From positions 1 through 64,000 of the forward strand of contig PBVT01000022.1 of NCBI GenBank assembly GCA_002728755.1: a stretch of DNA of 64,000 nt, written 5' to 3'. The position numbers and the translations under genes are program-made. The notes below the pieces were generated by a model. It worked only from the letters and a program-made list of their open reading frames with translations. It was not told where the DNA came from and searched no databases. This DNA comes from Myxococcales bacterium (GTDB lineage Bacteria; Myxococcota_A; UBA9042; UBA3505). Shown piece by piece: positions 17,317 to 26,914 of the stretch (position 1 is its first letter; each line of letters starts with the position of its first letter).

Positions 17317-19071
17317 CTAGCTCTCACGCTCGTCGATGTCACGCGTATTCTGGGCCCGTTTAATCGGCGTATAGATGGTTTTGGAAGGGAGCATTCTCAA
17401 TATAAGTCTTCGTAATCCCTTAAAAAGGAAGACCAGGAGCATGATCAGGGCGATGTCGATAAAGACATAGAGCCACGAGATAGATTCGCTTCGAGGCTTC
17501 GGCGGGTTTTTGATGTATTCGGCACGACGAGCGTCCTCGGCTTCAAGCATATCCAGACGTTGGCTCATGAAACGATTCAGTGTCTGTAGAAACAACTCCT
17601 GGCCCGGTAGATTTGTTTCCGTAGTTGGTTCCGCTTTATTGGAAGGCTCTGTGGGCGGGAACCGCTTGTGAAAGTTAGAGACTACGAGATGCACAGCGAT
17701 GATCGCTCGTGTCATGGTTGTACGAAATGCTGTCTCAAGGCTCTCCAGGTGGGGAAGGGCCTTTTTCCTATTCTTTGTGATCATACGGTGAAGCTCTCGG
17801 CCGTCGTCTGGAACCGCGTGCGCTCCCCGATTGATGCGACCGGTGGTGATCGCAAAGGTATGTCGATAGATTGCGGAGCCTTCCGGTGCGCCGGTTTGCG
17901 CCAGTTGGCGAACGAGCGTTCGTGTGGACTCGGCTGCACTTTGGGTTGTAGCGAAGGGGCTTTCCGCACTTTGGGCGATTACCTCTTCGGGACTTGGGGC
18001 GATGGCTTTCGGGTTGAACCCAGGGTATTCCATCTCTAGATCGATGCTGTCTGCGAAGAGCGTTATATTCGCAATATGCTCTGCGATGAGGTGGTGGCTG
18101 GTCAGTATATTAATACCGCGTTGGATAAAGCCGATCCGGGAACCAAAGGCGCCACCTCCACTGAGGAGGTTTTCGTAGATACTCCAGATCTTTGCCTTTC
18201 GGAAAAATGCGTAGAGCCCGATCTGCACATTATGAATTGGGTTCGCTGCGTCTTCCACATAGTGTAGGCATGCCCCAAGATGGGTGAAAGCGAGGGCTCG
18301 ATGCGTCGGATGGGACCAGAACATGGTAAGTACAGCCAGGTCATAGTGCAGCTGCGCCTGGTCATGAGCGAATGTCTCTACCTCTCCCTCACGCCAACCA
18401 AACGCTGCGGCGAAGTGATGGGGCTCGTGCTTGAGGGTTTTTACCTTTGAATTCAGCTCCCAGTCCGGCAGCGCGTAATGGGCATGGGCCTGGCTCGAGA
18501 GGCCGGTGGGGGAGCCCATATTCACGATAGCAGGATCGATGGGGATAGTACGGCCATATTTATCTAGAGGAGCCGATCCATCTTCCAGTCGATAGATACG
18601 GTTCCGGTTGCGTTTGTCATCATCAGGGACTCGACTACCCGTCATCAGAAGTCCGGCCGCGTTGGCACGCTTTCCGCAGACCGGCGGCTGGTCAATCCCG
18701 ACCACGTTCATATTCCGTTCCTGATTATGTCCGAGTAATCGGCGCAGATTGAGCGGGTCTGCAAGGGAACCATCGGGGAAACGCGCTTTGTAGCGTTCCC
18801 GGATCGCTGGCTCCAGATGGGTCTCGAATTGCTGTACCAGCCACTGCCGATATGCAACCATCTCTTCCTCGGTTGGGCAGGTCAGGTCGTATCGGAACAG
18901 GAGCGGATCGGCAGCCAGTCCCAGCTCTGTTAGCCGTGCGTGTGTCTTCTCGGCGTAGGGGCGGGCCTCCGATGGCCATATGCATAGGAGGACCAACAGC
19001 GCAGATAGGACCACGGATTGCCGAGGCCATATCGGCACCAGCCAGCCCTTCAATTCCCCCATGAACCGCAC
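17317..19071 (-). CDS. zinc-dependent phospholipase C-like membrane-anchored protein
   Basis: The protein has 584 residues from a GTG start with AGGAG five bases upstream. The N-terminus has a hydrophobic signal (SVVLSALLVLLCIWPSEA), and a second hydrophobic segment near residue 545 (LYVFIDIALIMLLVFLF) precedes a basic cytoplasmic tail, so the bulk lies in the periplasm. Around residue 265 it has LGACLHYVEDAANPIHNVQ, the HxxxDxxxPxH zinc-binding pattern of the phospholipase C/S1-P1 nuclease fold, and many other His residues (KHEPHHF, HAHYALPDW) could complete the metal site. Lipid hydrolysis is plausible but untested. It is followed 3 bases later by dacB. Confidence 0.6.
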   Translation of the reverse strand: MRFMGELKGWLVPIWPRQSVVLSALLVLLCIWPSEARPYAEKTHARLTELGLAADPLLFRYDLTCPTEEEMVAYRQWLVQQFETHLEPAIRERYKARFPDGSLADPLNLRRLLGHNQERNMNVVGIDQPPVCGKRANAAGLLMTGSRVPDDDKRNRNRIYRLEDGSAPLDKYGRTIPIDPAIVNMGSPTGLSSQAHAHYALPDWELNSKVKTLKHEPHHFAAAFGWREGEVETFAHDQAQLHYDLAVLTMFWSHPTHRALAFTHLGACLHYVEDAANPIHNVQIGLYAFFRKAKIWSIYENLLSGGGAFGSRIGFIQRGINILTSHHLIAEHIANITLFADSIDLEMEYPGFNPKAIAPSPEEVIAQSAESPFATTQSAAESTRTLVRQLAQTGAPEGSAIYRHTFAITTGRINRGAHAVPDDGRELHRMITKNRKKALPHLESLETAFRTTMTRAIIAVHLVVSNFHKRFPPTEPSNKAEPTTETNLPGQELFLQTLNRFMSQRLDMLEAEDARRAEYIKNPPKPRSESISWLYVFIDIALIMLLVFLFKGLRRLILRMLPSKTIYTPIKRAQNTRDIDERES

Positions 19072-19101
19072 ATTGTCTCCTGATCGGTAAAGAACCGATT
19101 A

Positions 19102-19977
19102 TCAGCCTGCGAGAGCCGTTTCCATAGTAGAGCCGATATGACTTGGCGTACGGGCTACCGGGATTCCGGCGCGTTCCAGAGCCGCGATCTTATCGGACGC
19201 GGTACCTTTACCACCGCTGATGATCGCGCCTGCGTGACCCATTCTCTTACCCGGAGGTGCGGTCTGACCTGCGATGAATGCGCTGACCGGTTTGGTCATA
19301 TGGCTTGCGACCCATTCGGCGGCTTCTTCCTCGGCCGTACCACCGATTTCACCGATCATGACCACCCCTTCCGTCTCGGGGTCGTTGTTGAATAATTCGA
19401 GCAGGTCGATGAATCCTGTGCCGGGTACGGGGTCGCCACCGATCCCAATACAGGTCGTCTCTCCGAGTCCATTATTCGTAAGCTGATCGACGGCTTCATA
19501 GGTCAATGTTCCCGACCGTGAGATTACGCCGATAGTCCCCGCCTTATGAATATAGCCAGGCATAATCCCAATCTTACATTGGTCTGCAGTAATGATGCCG
19601 GGGCAGTTGGGGCCGATTAATCGGGCTCCTGTGGATTTCATGGCGTCCTTTACTGTGATCATATCAAGGACTGGAATGCCCTCCGTGATACATACGACCA
19701 GCTCGATGCCTCCATCGACGGCTTCCAGGACCGCGTCTTTGGCGAAGCGGGCCGGTACGAATATGACGCTGGCGTTTGCGTTCGTCTCGTCGACTGCTTC
19801 TTTCACGGTATTAAATACCGGGACGTCATCCAATACCGTTGTTCCACCTTTGTTCGGCGTGACACCACCAACGAGATTTGAGCCATATTCTTTCATCTGG
19901 CCGGAGTGGAAGAGCCCCGCTCCTCCAGTAATTCCCTGGCAGATGACGCGTGTGTTTCGATCGATGAGAATAGCCAT
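19102..19977 (-). CDS. sucD: succinate-CoA ligase subunit alpha
   Basis: This is a 291-residue protein with the CoA-binding Rossmann start ([20 protein letters not shown]), the GTPNKGG-like [10 protein letters not shown], the GPNCPGI signature and the phosphohistidine in [19 protein letters not shown]. Length and motifs match SucD. With SucC it interconverts succinyl-CoA and succinate with substrate-level phosphorylation of ADP or GDP. It lies 27 bases downstream of sucC and closes the TCA gene run. A short inverted repeat (ATCGGT-loop-ACCGAT) just after its stop lacks a T-run, so it is not a clear terminator. Confidence 0.97.
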   Translation of the reverse strand: MAILIDRNTRVICQGITGGAGLFHSGQMKEYGSNLVGGVTPNKGGTTVLDDVPVFNTVKEAVDETNANASVIFVPARFAKDAVLEAVDGGIELVVCITEGIPVLDMITVKDAMKSTGARLIGPNCPGIITADQCKIGIMPGYIHKAGTIGVISRSGTLTYEAVDQLTNNGLGETTCIGIGGDPVPGTGFIDLLELFNNDPETEGVVMIGEIGGTAEEEAAEWVASHMTKPVSAFIAGQTAPPGKRMGHAGAIISGGKGTASDKIAALERAGIPVARTPSHIGSTMETALAG

Positions 19978-20004
19978 TCTCTAACTCCTTTCCTGCTCTG
20001 CTCT

Positions 20005-21189
20005 CTAGGCGTTATTTTGTTCTGCATAATTCCGAGCCTCGGCAACGGATATCTCCGCGGCTTCGGCCAGGCTCTCTGCAGTGCGTATGGGTAGTCCGGA
20101 TTCGGCCAGAAGGGCTTTCCCTCGGGCTACATTGGTTCCAGCAAGACGTACGATGAGAGGAACTCCTCCAAGGCCGACGTCTTTTACGGCTGCAATCACT
20201 CCTTCGGCGATGGTGTCGCATTTCATGATACCGCCGAAGATGTTGACCATAATGGCATGCACCTGGTCTTGCAGAAGAATCCGGAAGGCTGCGGACACTC
20301 GTTCTGTGGTGGCCGATCCACCAACATCCAGGAAGTTCGCGGGTTCCCCTCCATAATGCTGGAGGGTGTCCATGGTAGCCATCGCGAGCCCTGCACCATT
20401 TACTAGACAGCCGATATTGCCATCTAATTTGATGTAATTGAGTTCGTATTTACTGGCTTCTACTTCCGAGGGATCTTCTTCATCAAGGTCACGAAGCTCT
20501 AGTACATCGGGGTGTCGATAGAGTGCATTGCCGTCGAAGTTCAGCTTGCAGTCCAGAGCAATGACATCACCAGCTCCCGTTACAACCAGGGGGTTGATCT
20601 CGGCCAGCGAGGCGTCTTTTTCCGTGTAGACCCGGTACAGCCCAGCGGCGAAGGAAACAAAGCTTCGTACGGCAGGTCCTTCGAGACCTAATGCATAGGC
20701 AAGACGGCGTCCGTGAAAAGCGGAAAAACCAACACCAGGGGTAAACCAGGCCTTATGAATCCGCTCCGGGTTGGTTGCAGCGACTTCCTCGATGGACGTT
20801 CCACCCTCGGAGCTGGCCATCATGCAGACCTGGCCTGTCTGACGATCGAGGACCATTCCCAGATAGAGCTCCCGGGCGATGTCACAGCCTTCTTCAATAT
20901 ATACTTTCTGTACCAGAGTTCCCTCGGGACCCGTCTGGTGGGTTACCAGCTGCATACCAAGGATCTGCTCCGCGTATTGACGTACTTCCGAGAGGGAGCG
21001 TGCGAGCTTTACGCCCCCACCCATTCCACGGCCACCGGCATGGATCTGGGCTTTCACGACCCAAATCTCACCACCCAGATCACGTGCTGCTTGTTCTGCT
21101 TCGTCTACGGTACGTGCCAGTCCTCCGCGGGGAGTCGGTACGCCGTATTGCTGCAAGATTTGTTTGGCCTGGTACTCGTGGATCTTCAT
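20005..21189 (-). CDS. sucC: succinate-CoA ligase (ADP-forming) subunit beta
   Basis: This is a 394-residue protein with the ATP-grasp fold: [23 protein letters not shown] at the start, [17 protein letters not shown] (nucleotide-binding lysines), [23 protein letters not shown] (metal-binding) and [18 protein letters not shown] followed by NFLDVGGSA at the C-terminal ligase domain. It forms the heterodimeric or tetrameric enzyme with SucD. It lies 65 bases downstream of sdhB, so the succinate-forming and succinate-oxidising steps are encoded together. Confidence 0.97.
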   Translation of the reverse strand: MKIHEYQAKQILQQYGVPTPRGGLARTVDEAEQAARDLGGEIWVVKAQIHAGGRGMGGGVKLARSLSEVRQYAEQILGMQLVTHQTGPEGTLVQKVYIEEGCDIARELYLGMVLDRQTGQVCMMASSEGGTSIEEVAATNPERIHKAWFTPGVGFSAFHGRRLAYALGLEGPAVRSFVSFAAGLYRVYTEKDASLAEINPLVVTGAGDVIALDCKLNFDGNALYRHPDVLELRDLDEEDPSEVEASKYELNYIKLDGNIGCLVNGAGLAMATMDTLQHYGGEPANFLDVGGSATTERVSAAFRILLQDQVHAIMVNIFGGIMKCDTIAEGVIAAVKDVGLGGVPLIVRLAGTNVARGKALLAESGLPIRTAESLAEAAEISVAEARNYAEQNNA

Positions 21190-21254
21190 CGAAATTACTC
21201 CCTTGGGGGCTTGTCTCTACGTCCGGGGCCTGTGCTGTGGGGAACGGGTTGGAG

Positions 21255-22019
21255 TCAGTCGGTATTTTCCGACGACTTTCCTCCACCGAATAGCTTCCGT
21301 CCCAGCATCGCGATTGGATCGTAATAGCGGTCGACAACACGTTCCTTCAACGGAATGATCGCGTTATCGGTGATGTTGATGTGCTCCGGACATACGTCAG
21401 TACAACACCGTGTAATGTTGCAGTAGCCTGAGCCAAATTCTTCGACGATCTCCGGGACGCGATCCCGGGTGTCGAGGGGATGCATGGCCAGGTCCGCAAG
21501 CCGATGCATAAACCGTGGTCCAACGAACACATCGGTTTTACCATGGTCGCGGAGAATGTGGCAGACATCCTGGCATAGATAACACTCGATACATTTGCGG
21601 AATTCCTGGTTCCGGTCGATGTCTTCCTGGGCCATCCGGTAGTCGCCGTCGGCTTCTGGTTTTCCCGGTTGAAGCGGCTTGATGCGCTTATTCTGTTCGT
21701 AGTTCCAGGACACGTCGGTGACGAGATCTTTGATCACCGGAAAAGCTTTCATGGGCTGGACGGTAATGACCTCGTCTTCGGCGTACATATTCATACGCGT
21801 CATACAGGCCAGCTTTGGCTTGCCGTTAATCTCTACGGAGCAGGAGCCACATTTCCCGGCTTTGCAATTCCAGCGGACAGCCATGTCGTTTGCTTGTTCC
21901 GCCTGAATCCCATGGATCACGTCCAGTACAACCATCCCCTCGGAGGATTCCTGTTCGTAGGTTTGGAAATCTCCACCCTCTGCATTTCCACGCCAGATTC
22001 GAAACGTTCGTTTACTCAT
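21255..22019 (-). CDS. sdhB: succinate dehydrogenase/fumarate reductase iron-sulfur subunit
   Basis: The protein has 254 residues from the ATG at 22019, two bases after the sdhA stop; a longer in-frame ORF runs into sdhA. The [2Fe-2S] ligands are in RWNCKAGKCGSCSVEINGK with the fourth Cys in LACMT. The [4Fe-4S]/[3Fe-4S] ligands are in CIECYLCQDVCH and CCTDVCPEHI. It passes electrons from the flavoprotein to the membrane subunit. The order C-A-B matches the sdh type found in actinobacteria and many anaerobe-derived lineages. Confidence 0.95.
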   Translation of the reverse strand: MSKRTFRIWRGNAEGGDFQTYEQESSEGMVVLDVIHGIQAEQANDMAVRWNCKAGKCGSCSVEINGKPKLACMTRMNMYAEDEVITVQPMKAFPVIKDLVTDVSWNYEQNKRIKPLQPGKPEADGDYRMAQEDIDRNQEFRKCIECYLCQDVCHILRDHGKTDVFVGPRFMHRLADLAMHPLDTRDRVPEIVEEFGSGYCNITRCCTDVCPEHINITDNAIIPLKERVVDRYYDPIAMLGRKLFGGGKSSENTD

Positions 22020-22020
22020 G

Positions 22021-23865
22021 TCAGCCCACCGTTCCAGACTCGAGTTCTTCAATCGTTGCTCGTGCGATAGCTTCCAGCTCAGGCGGAGGCGCAGGCCTCT
22101 CTTCGCGTTGCACGATCATCTCGCCATCACTACCTTTTTTGGTCACTACGTTGGCGTTGCCCCATTCCGCTCGCTCGCCTTCGAAGTCGAGGCGGGTATG
22201 GGCACCACGGCTCTCCTCGCGCATCAGAGCCGCTTTTGCGACGGCCAATGACGTGATCATCATCGATGAAAGATCCAGGGCTTCATGCCAGCCAGCATTG
22301 TATTGGCTGGCGCCATCCGCTTTCACCTGGTCCACTTCGGGTTGGAGCGCTGTGAGTTGGGCGATGGCCTCTTTCAGTTGCTCTCCTGTTCGAACGATTC
22401 CCGCGTTCTCCTGCATGGCGAGCTGGAGCTTGTCGTGCACAAGATAGGGGTTGGGACCCGACTCACGGTTTAGAATAGAGGTCGCCGCCCGTACGTGTTT
22501 TGCGACCACCTCGGGATTGAATTCGGCTGCCTTATCGCCACGACGGCCTTCAATATAGTCCGCCGCACCGCTACCCGCCAGATGTCCAAATACAAGTAGA
22601 TCGGAGAGGGAGTTCCCACCGAGTCGGTTTGCGCCATGCAGACCCGCAGCGCATTCACCACAGGCGAAGAGCCCGGGTACTGCTGTCTCCTGGGTGTCGG
22701 CGTCGACACGAATCCCACCCATGAAGTAGTGGAGTGTTGGTCCGACTTCCATGGCCTGTTTGGTGATGTCCACCTCTGCCAGCTCCTTGAACTGGTGATA
22801 CATACTCGGAAGCTTCTTTTTGATGAAGGCTGGATCGCGGCGGTTCGCGATATCAAGGAATGCACCACCGTGGGGAGATCCACGTCCGGCTTTTACTTCG
22901 GCGAGGATGGCTCGTGCCACCACGTCACGGGTCAGCAGCTCTGGCGGTCGACGATTGTTCTTGTCGTCGGTCAGCCAGGCATCGGCTTCTTCAATAGTAT
23001 CGGCTGTTTCGGACGCAAACCGTTCCGGGATGTACCGGAACATGAAGCGCTCTCCTTCACTATTCAAGAGGATACCACCTTCCCCGCGAACACCTTCTGT
23101 TACGAGGGTTCCGCGTACCGATGGAGGCCACACCATACCGGTGGGATGAAACTGTGTGAATTCGAGATCCATCAGCTCCGCGCCCACGTCGTATGCGATG
23201 GCTGCGCCATCACCGGTGTATTCCCAGGAGTTGGACGTGATCTTCCAACATTTGCCTCCACCACCTGTGGCCATAATCACGGCTTTACAGCGGATAAGCA
23301 TGAAACGGCCGGTCTCACGCCATAGACAGAGAACACCACTGATTGCGCCGTCGGCGTCGGTGAGGAGGTTCAGTACCTTGCATTCCATATGGACTTGAAT
23401 GCCCTGGTGGATGCCATGATCCTGAAGAGTCCGGATCAGCTCAAGGCCCGTTCGGTCACCAACATGGGCGAGTCTCGGATAGCGATGGCCACCAAAGTTT
23501 CGCTGGTTGATACGACCGTCCTTGGTTCGATCAAAGACAGCACCCCAGGCCTCCAGCTCACGAACCCGGGCTGGGGCGTTCTTCGCGTGAAGTTCTGCCA
23601 TACGCCAGCTAGCCAGAAATTTGGAACCGCGAATGGTGTCACGAAAATGGACTTTCCAGTTGTCGCGAGAATCCACGTTTCCCAGGGCAGCGGCCATGCC
23701 GCCTTCCGCCATAACCGTATGGGCTTTGCCTAGAAGTGATTTACATACGATGCCTGTGTTCAGACCTCTCGAAGATGCTTCAATAGCAGCTCGAAGACCA
23801 GCGCCACCGGCGCCAATCACAACGACATCATGTTCAATAGTTTTGATTTCGGAGACGTCGAGCAC
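22021..23865 (-). CDS. sdhA: succinate dehydrogenase/fumarate reductase flavoprotein subunit
   Basis: This is a 614-residue protein with the FAD dinucleotide fold VVVIGAGGAGLRAAIEAS at residues 14-31, the flavinylation-region SLLGKAHTVMAEGGMAAALG (His candidate for covalent FAD), the substrate loop HPTGMVWP and the capping domain HYFMGGIRVD. It oxidises succinate to fumarate on the cytoplasmic side of the membrane. It starts one base after the sdhC stop and is followed by sdhB with two intervening bases, so it is part of a tightly packed operon. Confidence 0.96.
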   Translation of the reverse strand: MLDVSEIKTIEHDVVVIGAGGAGLRAAIEASSRGLNTGIVCKSLLGKAHTVMAEGGMAAALGNVDSRDNWKVHFRDTIRGSKFLASWRMAELHAKNAPARVRELEAWGAVFDRTKDGRINQRNFGGHRYPRLAHVGDRTGLELIRTLQDHGIHQGIQVHMECKVLNLLTDADGAISGVLCLWRETGRFMLIRCKAVIMATGGGGKCWKITSNSWEYTGDGAAIAYDVGAELMDLEFTQFHPTGMVWPPSVRGTLVTEGVRGEGGILLNSEGERFMFRYIPERFASETADTIEEADAWLTDDKNNRRPPELLTRDVVARAILAEVKAGRGSPHGGAFLDIANRRDPAFIKKKLPSMYHQFKELAEVDITKQAMEVGPTLHYFMGGIRVDADTQETAVPGLFACGECAAGLHGANRLGGNSLSDLLVFGHLAGSGAADYIEGRRGDKAAEFNPEVVAKHVRAATSILNRESGPNPYLVHDKLQLAMQENAGIVRTGEQLKEAIAQLTALQPEVDQVKADGASQYNAGWHEALDLSSMMITSLAVAKAALMREESRGAHTRLDFEGERAEWGNANVVTKKGSDGEMIVQREERPAPPPELEAIARATIEELESGTVG

Positions 23866-23866
23866 G

Positions 23867-24754
23867 TTAACCCCACGTGTTGTAGTCGGTGATTACACCG
23901 GACGAGACAAGACGGACATAGACGTCGCTACCTGCGACCCAGAATAGACTCGTCCATGCCCAGTTCATGTGTTTTTCGTTAAGCTTTGTGCATCCCTTCC
24001 AGGCTGTATAGCGAGCGGCCGAGCAGGAGAACTTATTGGTGCTCCCTCCGATAAGATGTCGGAACGAGTGGCAACCAAAGGTGTAGCACGCAAGGAATAT
24101 GGCGTTCAGGGTAAGGATGATGCTACCCACACCCACGCCAAATTTACCGTCCCGGAAGAAGGCCTGCACTGCGTCGTAGGAGAGGATAACCACGAAGATG
24201 ATCGCAAAATAGAGAGCGTATCGGTGTAGGTTCTGTACGAGAAGAAAGCGGGTCTCGCCGCGATAGTTCTTCTGCGGTAAGGCTCCAACCGAGCACCCTG
24301 GAGGTGTTCCTGTGAACGCCCGGTAGTAGGTCTTTCGATAGTAGTAGCAGGTGAAGCGGAACATCGCTGGGAACATAAGAATCAGAACCGCGGGAGATGC
24401 CGGGATAAAGGAAGGCCACCAGGATGGGAAGGTCCCAAACCATGCATGGGATTCCGGGACGGCTCCCGGTACCGAGGGATCTACTAGAAGGACTGGGGAA
24501 AAGAAGGGGGATAGATAGCCGCCAAAGCCCTGCCCGGTGTCTGCTACCCAATAATGATCGCCCTGTATAAGAGCCCAGGTAGCGTAGATGAGAAAGCCGG
24601 TCAGGATCGACAAGGACAACAGTGGACCAATCCACCATTTGTCCGTTCGCATGGTTGTATTCAATCCCGCTTTATGCCCGCCAATGAGGGTCGATGAATT
24701 CATGGGAATCGTACCTGCTGAATAGGAGCCGAAATGGGTCGCCATAACTGCCAC
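23867..24754 (-). CDS. sdhC: succinate dehydrogenase cytochrome b/membrane anchor subunit
   Basis: This is a 295-residue protein with about five hydrophobic segments (for example WWIGPLLSLSILTGFLIYA, YALYFAIIFVVILSYDAV, SIILTLNAIFLACYTFGC). Conserved-looking His residues (NLHRYALYF, GCHSFRHLIGG) are candidate heme ligands. It is much longer than the classical SdhC or SdhD and resembles the single large anchor found with the CAB-order succinate dehydrogenases of actinobacteria. A GTG at 24754 and an ATG at 24745 are both possible starts. It should pass electrons to the quinone pool and opens the sdhCAB-sucCD run. Confidence 0.85.
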   Translation of the reverse strand: MAVMATHFGSYSAGTIPMNSSTLIGGHKAGLNTTMRTDKWWIGPLLSLSILTGFLIYATWALIQGDHYWVADTGQGFGGYLSPFFSPVLLVDPSVPGAVPESHAWFGTFPSWWPSFIPASPAVLILMFPAMFRFTCYYYRKTYYRAFTGTPPGCSVGALPQKNYRGETRFLLVQNLHRYALYFAIIFVVILSYDAVQAFFRDGKFGVGVGSIILTLNAIFLACYTFGCHSFRHLIGGSTNKFSCSAARYTAWKGCTKLNEKHMNWAWTSLFWVAGSDVYVRLVSSGVITDYNTWG

Positions 24755-24869
24755 GAAACTCGGTATTCGTCAACATCGCGCGTATAGCGCGCGCACGAGT
24801 AGGGCAGAAATCAGGTTGTCCCCGCTCTGTTTTCTACAGGATATGTACCTGGGTAGGACCAGGTTTTTT

Positions 24870-25391
24870 CTAGGACTCCTGGTCCCTATACCAGGGGAGT
24901 AGGGTGCCAATCAGTCCGGCGAACCCGCCGATCAGATACAGTGCCATTCCGCGCCCTAGAGTGAGTGAACTCAGCTCCTCGGGACGTGGTGCGGTCAGGA
25001 AAATAATAATCCCGACCATGCATTGACCCAGGATCAACCAGGTGACTCGGTCCATGAACTCCCATCTCTTTCGAAACAGGGTTGAGATACAGCCAATGAA
25101 TAGCAAGGCCGCAGCTGATGTTCCGAAAAAGAATAAGACCGTGGCTCCAATATGGAATTGCATTGGAACGGTGTCGGATTGATAGGACAGGGATGAGCAA
25201 ATGTCTGATTGGAGGGTGTCGCCCCGGTCAGACAGCGTGACTTCCCACACACAGCTTTGTGCCTCTAGAAGGCCGGCACGGACCAGCATTCGGTTCTCAA
25301 TCTTCGACATCCACATCGACGAGAGGCTGCCGATAATAAGACAAAGCGCACCGACACCCATCAAAATACTCGAGGTCAACGGCTTGTTCAT
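24870..25391 (-). CDS. small four-helix membrane protein, unknown
   Basis: This is a 173-residue protein with four hydrophobic segments (ILMGVGALCLIIGSLSSMW, IGATVLFFFGTSAAALLFIG, TWLILGQCMVGIIIFL, LYLIGGFAGLIGTLLPW). An outer loop of about 45 residues between the first and second has two cysteines (AQSCVWEV, SDICSSLS) that could form a disulfide in the periplasm. I do not recognise the family. It lies between icd and sdhC, in the same direction, with a gap of 60 bases after icd and 115 bases before sdhC. It could be an assembly factor or a passenger in the TCA cluster. Confidence 0.6.
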   Translation of the reverse strand: MNKPLTSSILMGVGALCLIIGSLSSMWMSKIENRMLVRAGLLEAQSCVWEVTLSDRGDTLQSDICSSLSYQSDTVPMQFHIGATVLFFFGTSAAALLFIGCISTLFRKRWEFMDRVTWLILGQCMVGIIIFLTAPRPEELSSLTLGRGMALYLIGGFAGLIGTLLPWYRDQES

Positions 25392-25451
25392 TCTTTGGTC
25401 CTCCCCTCGAAACCCGCGAACGCCTGGAATTCGCGAAGTCTTCGACCACTA

Positions 25452-26723
25452 TCACATATTTTCGATAATAGCCGATCCGAATTCGCTACATCGGAGTTTG
25501 GTCGCTCCGTCCATCAAGCGATGGAAATCATAGGTGACCCGCTTGCTTTCGATGGTCTTCTCAAGGCCTGCAATAATGCAGTCTGCGGCCTCATTCCAAC
25601 CCATATATCGGAACATCATTTCTCCCGACAGGATGACGGATCCAGGATTTACTTTGTCCTGTCCGGCATATTTGGGTGCTGTACCATGTGTGGCTTCGAA
25701 TACGGCGATGCCGTTCTCGTAGTTGATGTTGGCCCCCGGGGCGATTCCAATCCCACCGACCTGTGCGGCTAGAGCATCCGAAACATAGTCCCCATTGAGG
25801 TTCGGAGTAGCGATGACATCGTATTCCGCGGGACGCGTCAGGATCTGCTGAAGGAATGCATCACAGATACAGTCTTTTACGAGAATCTTTCCAGCTTCGA
25901 GCGCGGCCGCCTGTTCGGCGTTGGCTGCCTCTGTTCCCTGTTCTTCTTTGGTCTTCTCCCAACGTGCCCAGGAATAGGTCTGATCGGCGAACTCCTGGTC
26001 CGCGACTTCATATCCCCATTTCTTGAAGAAGCCCTCAGTGAACTTCATGATATTGCCCTTATGAACAAGGGTGACACTTTGCCGGTTCTGGTCCAGAGCA
26101 TATTGGATGGCCGCGCGTGACAGACGCTTGGAGCCCTCTTCGCTCATGGGTTTGATGCCCAGGCTGGATGTGTCGGGGAAGCGAATCTTCTCTACACCGA
26201 GCTCTTCCACCAGGAAATTGCGGAGCTTAATTACGTCTTCGCTTCCATGATCGAATTCGATGCCAGCGTAGATCCCTTCCGTGTTTTCACGGAAGATGAC
26301 CATATTGACCTTTTCCGGGGTCTTAACAGGACTCGGGACGCCATCAAAGTAGCGAACAGGTCGTTGACATACATAGAGGTCAAGCCGCTGCCGAATCGCC
26401 ACGTTGAGACTGCGGATACCGCCACCTACCGGTGTGGTCAGTGGCCCCTTAATGGATACAAGATGGTCGGCGATGGTGTCTGTTGTTTCAGTCGGAAGCC
26501 ATTCCCCGGTGTTGTTGAAGGCCTTTTCCCCTGCGTAGACTTCCAGCCACTCGATCTTTCGTTGTCCACCATAGGCTCGTTCCACGGCTGCGTTGAATAC
26601 TCGAACAGCGGATGCCCAGATGTCCGGCCCAATTCCGTCACCTTCGATAAACGGAAGGATGACATGGTCGGGTACGGATAGAGTGCCATTGGCGTTTTTC
26701 GTCACTTTAGCGGCTGGTGTCAT
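25452..26723 (-). CDS. icd: NADP-dependent isocitrate dehydrogenase
   Basis: This is a 423-residue protein that matches the E. coli-type homodimeric Icd. [14 protein letters not shown] is near the N-terminus, the substrate-binding segment is [40 protein letters not shown] follows, and the metal-binding Asp residues are in [35 protein letters not shown] is the NADP-specifying region. It converts isocitrate to 2-oxoglutarate. A plausible sigma70-like promoter lies 110 bases upstream, which would let the downstream TCA genes be expressed from the same signal. Confidence 0.96.
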   Translation of the reverse strand: MTPAAKVTKNANGTLSVPDHVILPFIEGDGIGPDIWASAVRVFNAAVERAYGGQRKIEWLEVYAGEKAFNNTGEWLPTETTDTIADHLVSIKGPLTTPVGGGIRSLNVAIRQRLDLYVCQRPVRYFDGVPSPVKTPEKVNMVIFRENTEGIYAGIEFDHGSEDVIKLRNFLVEELGVEKIRFPDTSSLGIKPMSEEGSKRLSRAAIQYALDQNRQSVTLVHKGNIMKFTEGFFKKWGYEVADQEFADQTYSWARWEKTKEEQGTEAANAEQAAALEAGKILVKDCICDAFLQQILTRPAEYDVIATPNLNGDYVSDALAAQVGGIGIAPGANINYENGIAVFEATHGTAPKYAGQDKVNPGSVILSGEMMFRYMGWNEAADCIIAGLEKTIESKRVTYDFHRLMDGATKLRCSEFGSAIIENM

Positions 26724-26830
26724 GATGGCTCCAATACTCTAACTGATATACGTATGCGCTCTGGGCGAATATTTCGGTGAGTCGGAACACGTATCGAAGA
26801 TTCGCCAGGACAGGTATGCGCGGAGAAGGC

Positions 26831-26859
26831 CTTTTAACCCGACTTGCCGTCTGCGTCAA
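26831..26859 (-). promoter_or_regulatory. candidate promoter upstream of icd
   Basis: On the minus strand TTGACG (26859-26854) and TAAAAG (26836-26831) are separated by 17 bases. The first matches the -35 consensus at five of six positions and the second matches the -10 consensus at four of six. It lies in the 191-base gap between fmt and icd, about 110 bases before the icd start. It could drive icd and the TCA genes further downstream. It is a motif match only. Confidence 0.4.
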
Positions 26860-26914
26860 TGATCGAGGGGTCCAAAGAGACGGCTGGGCTGCTATTGGTA
26901 TACGTGTTCGGACT

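Noticed and set aside
19084-19099. ATCGGT/ACCGAT inverted repeat after sucD as a terminator
   Set aside because: There is no T-run in either direction and the next gene follows within a few bases.
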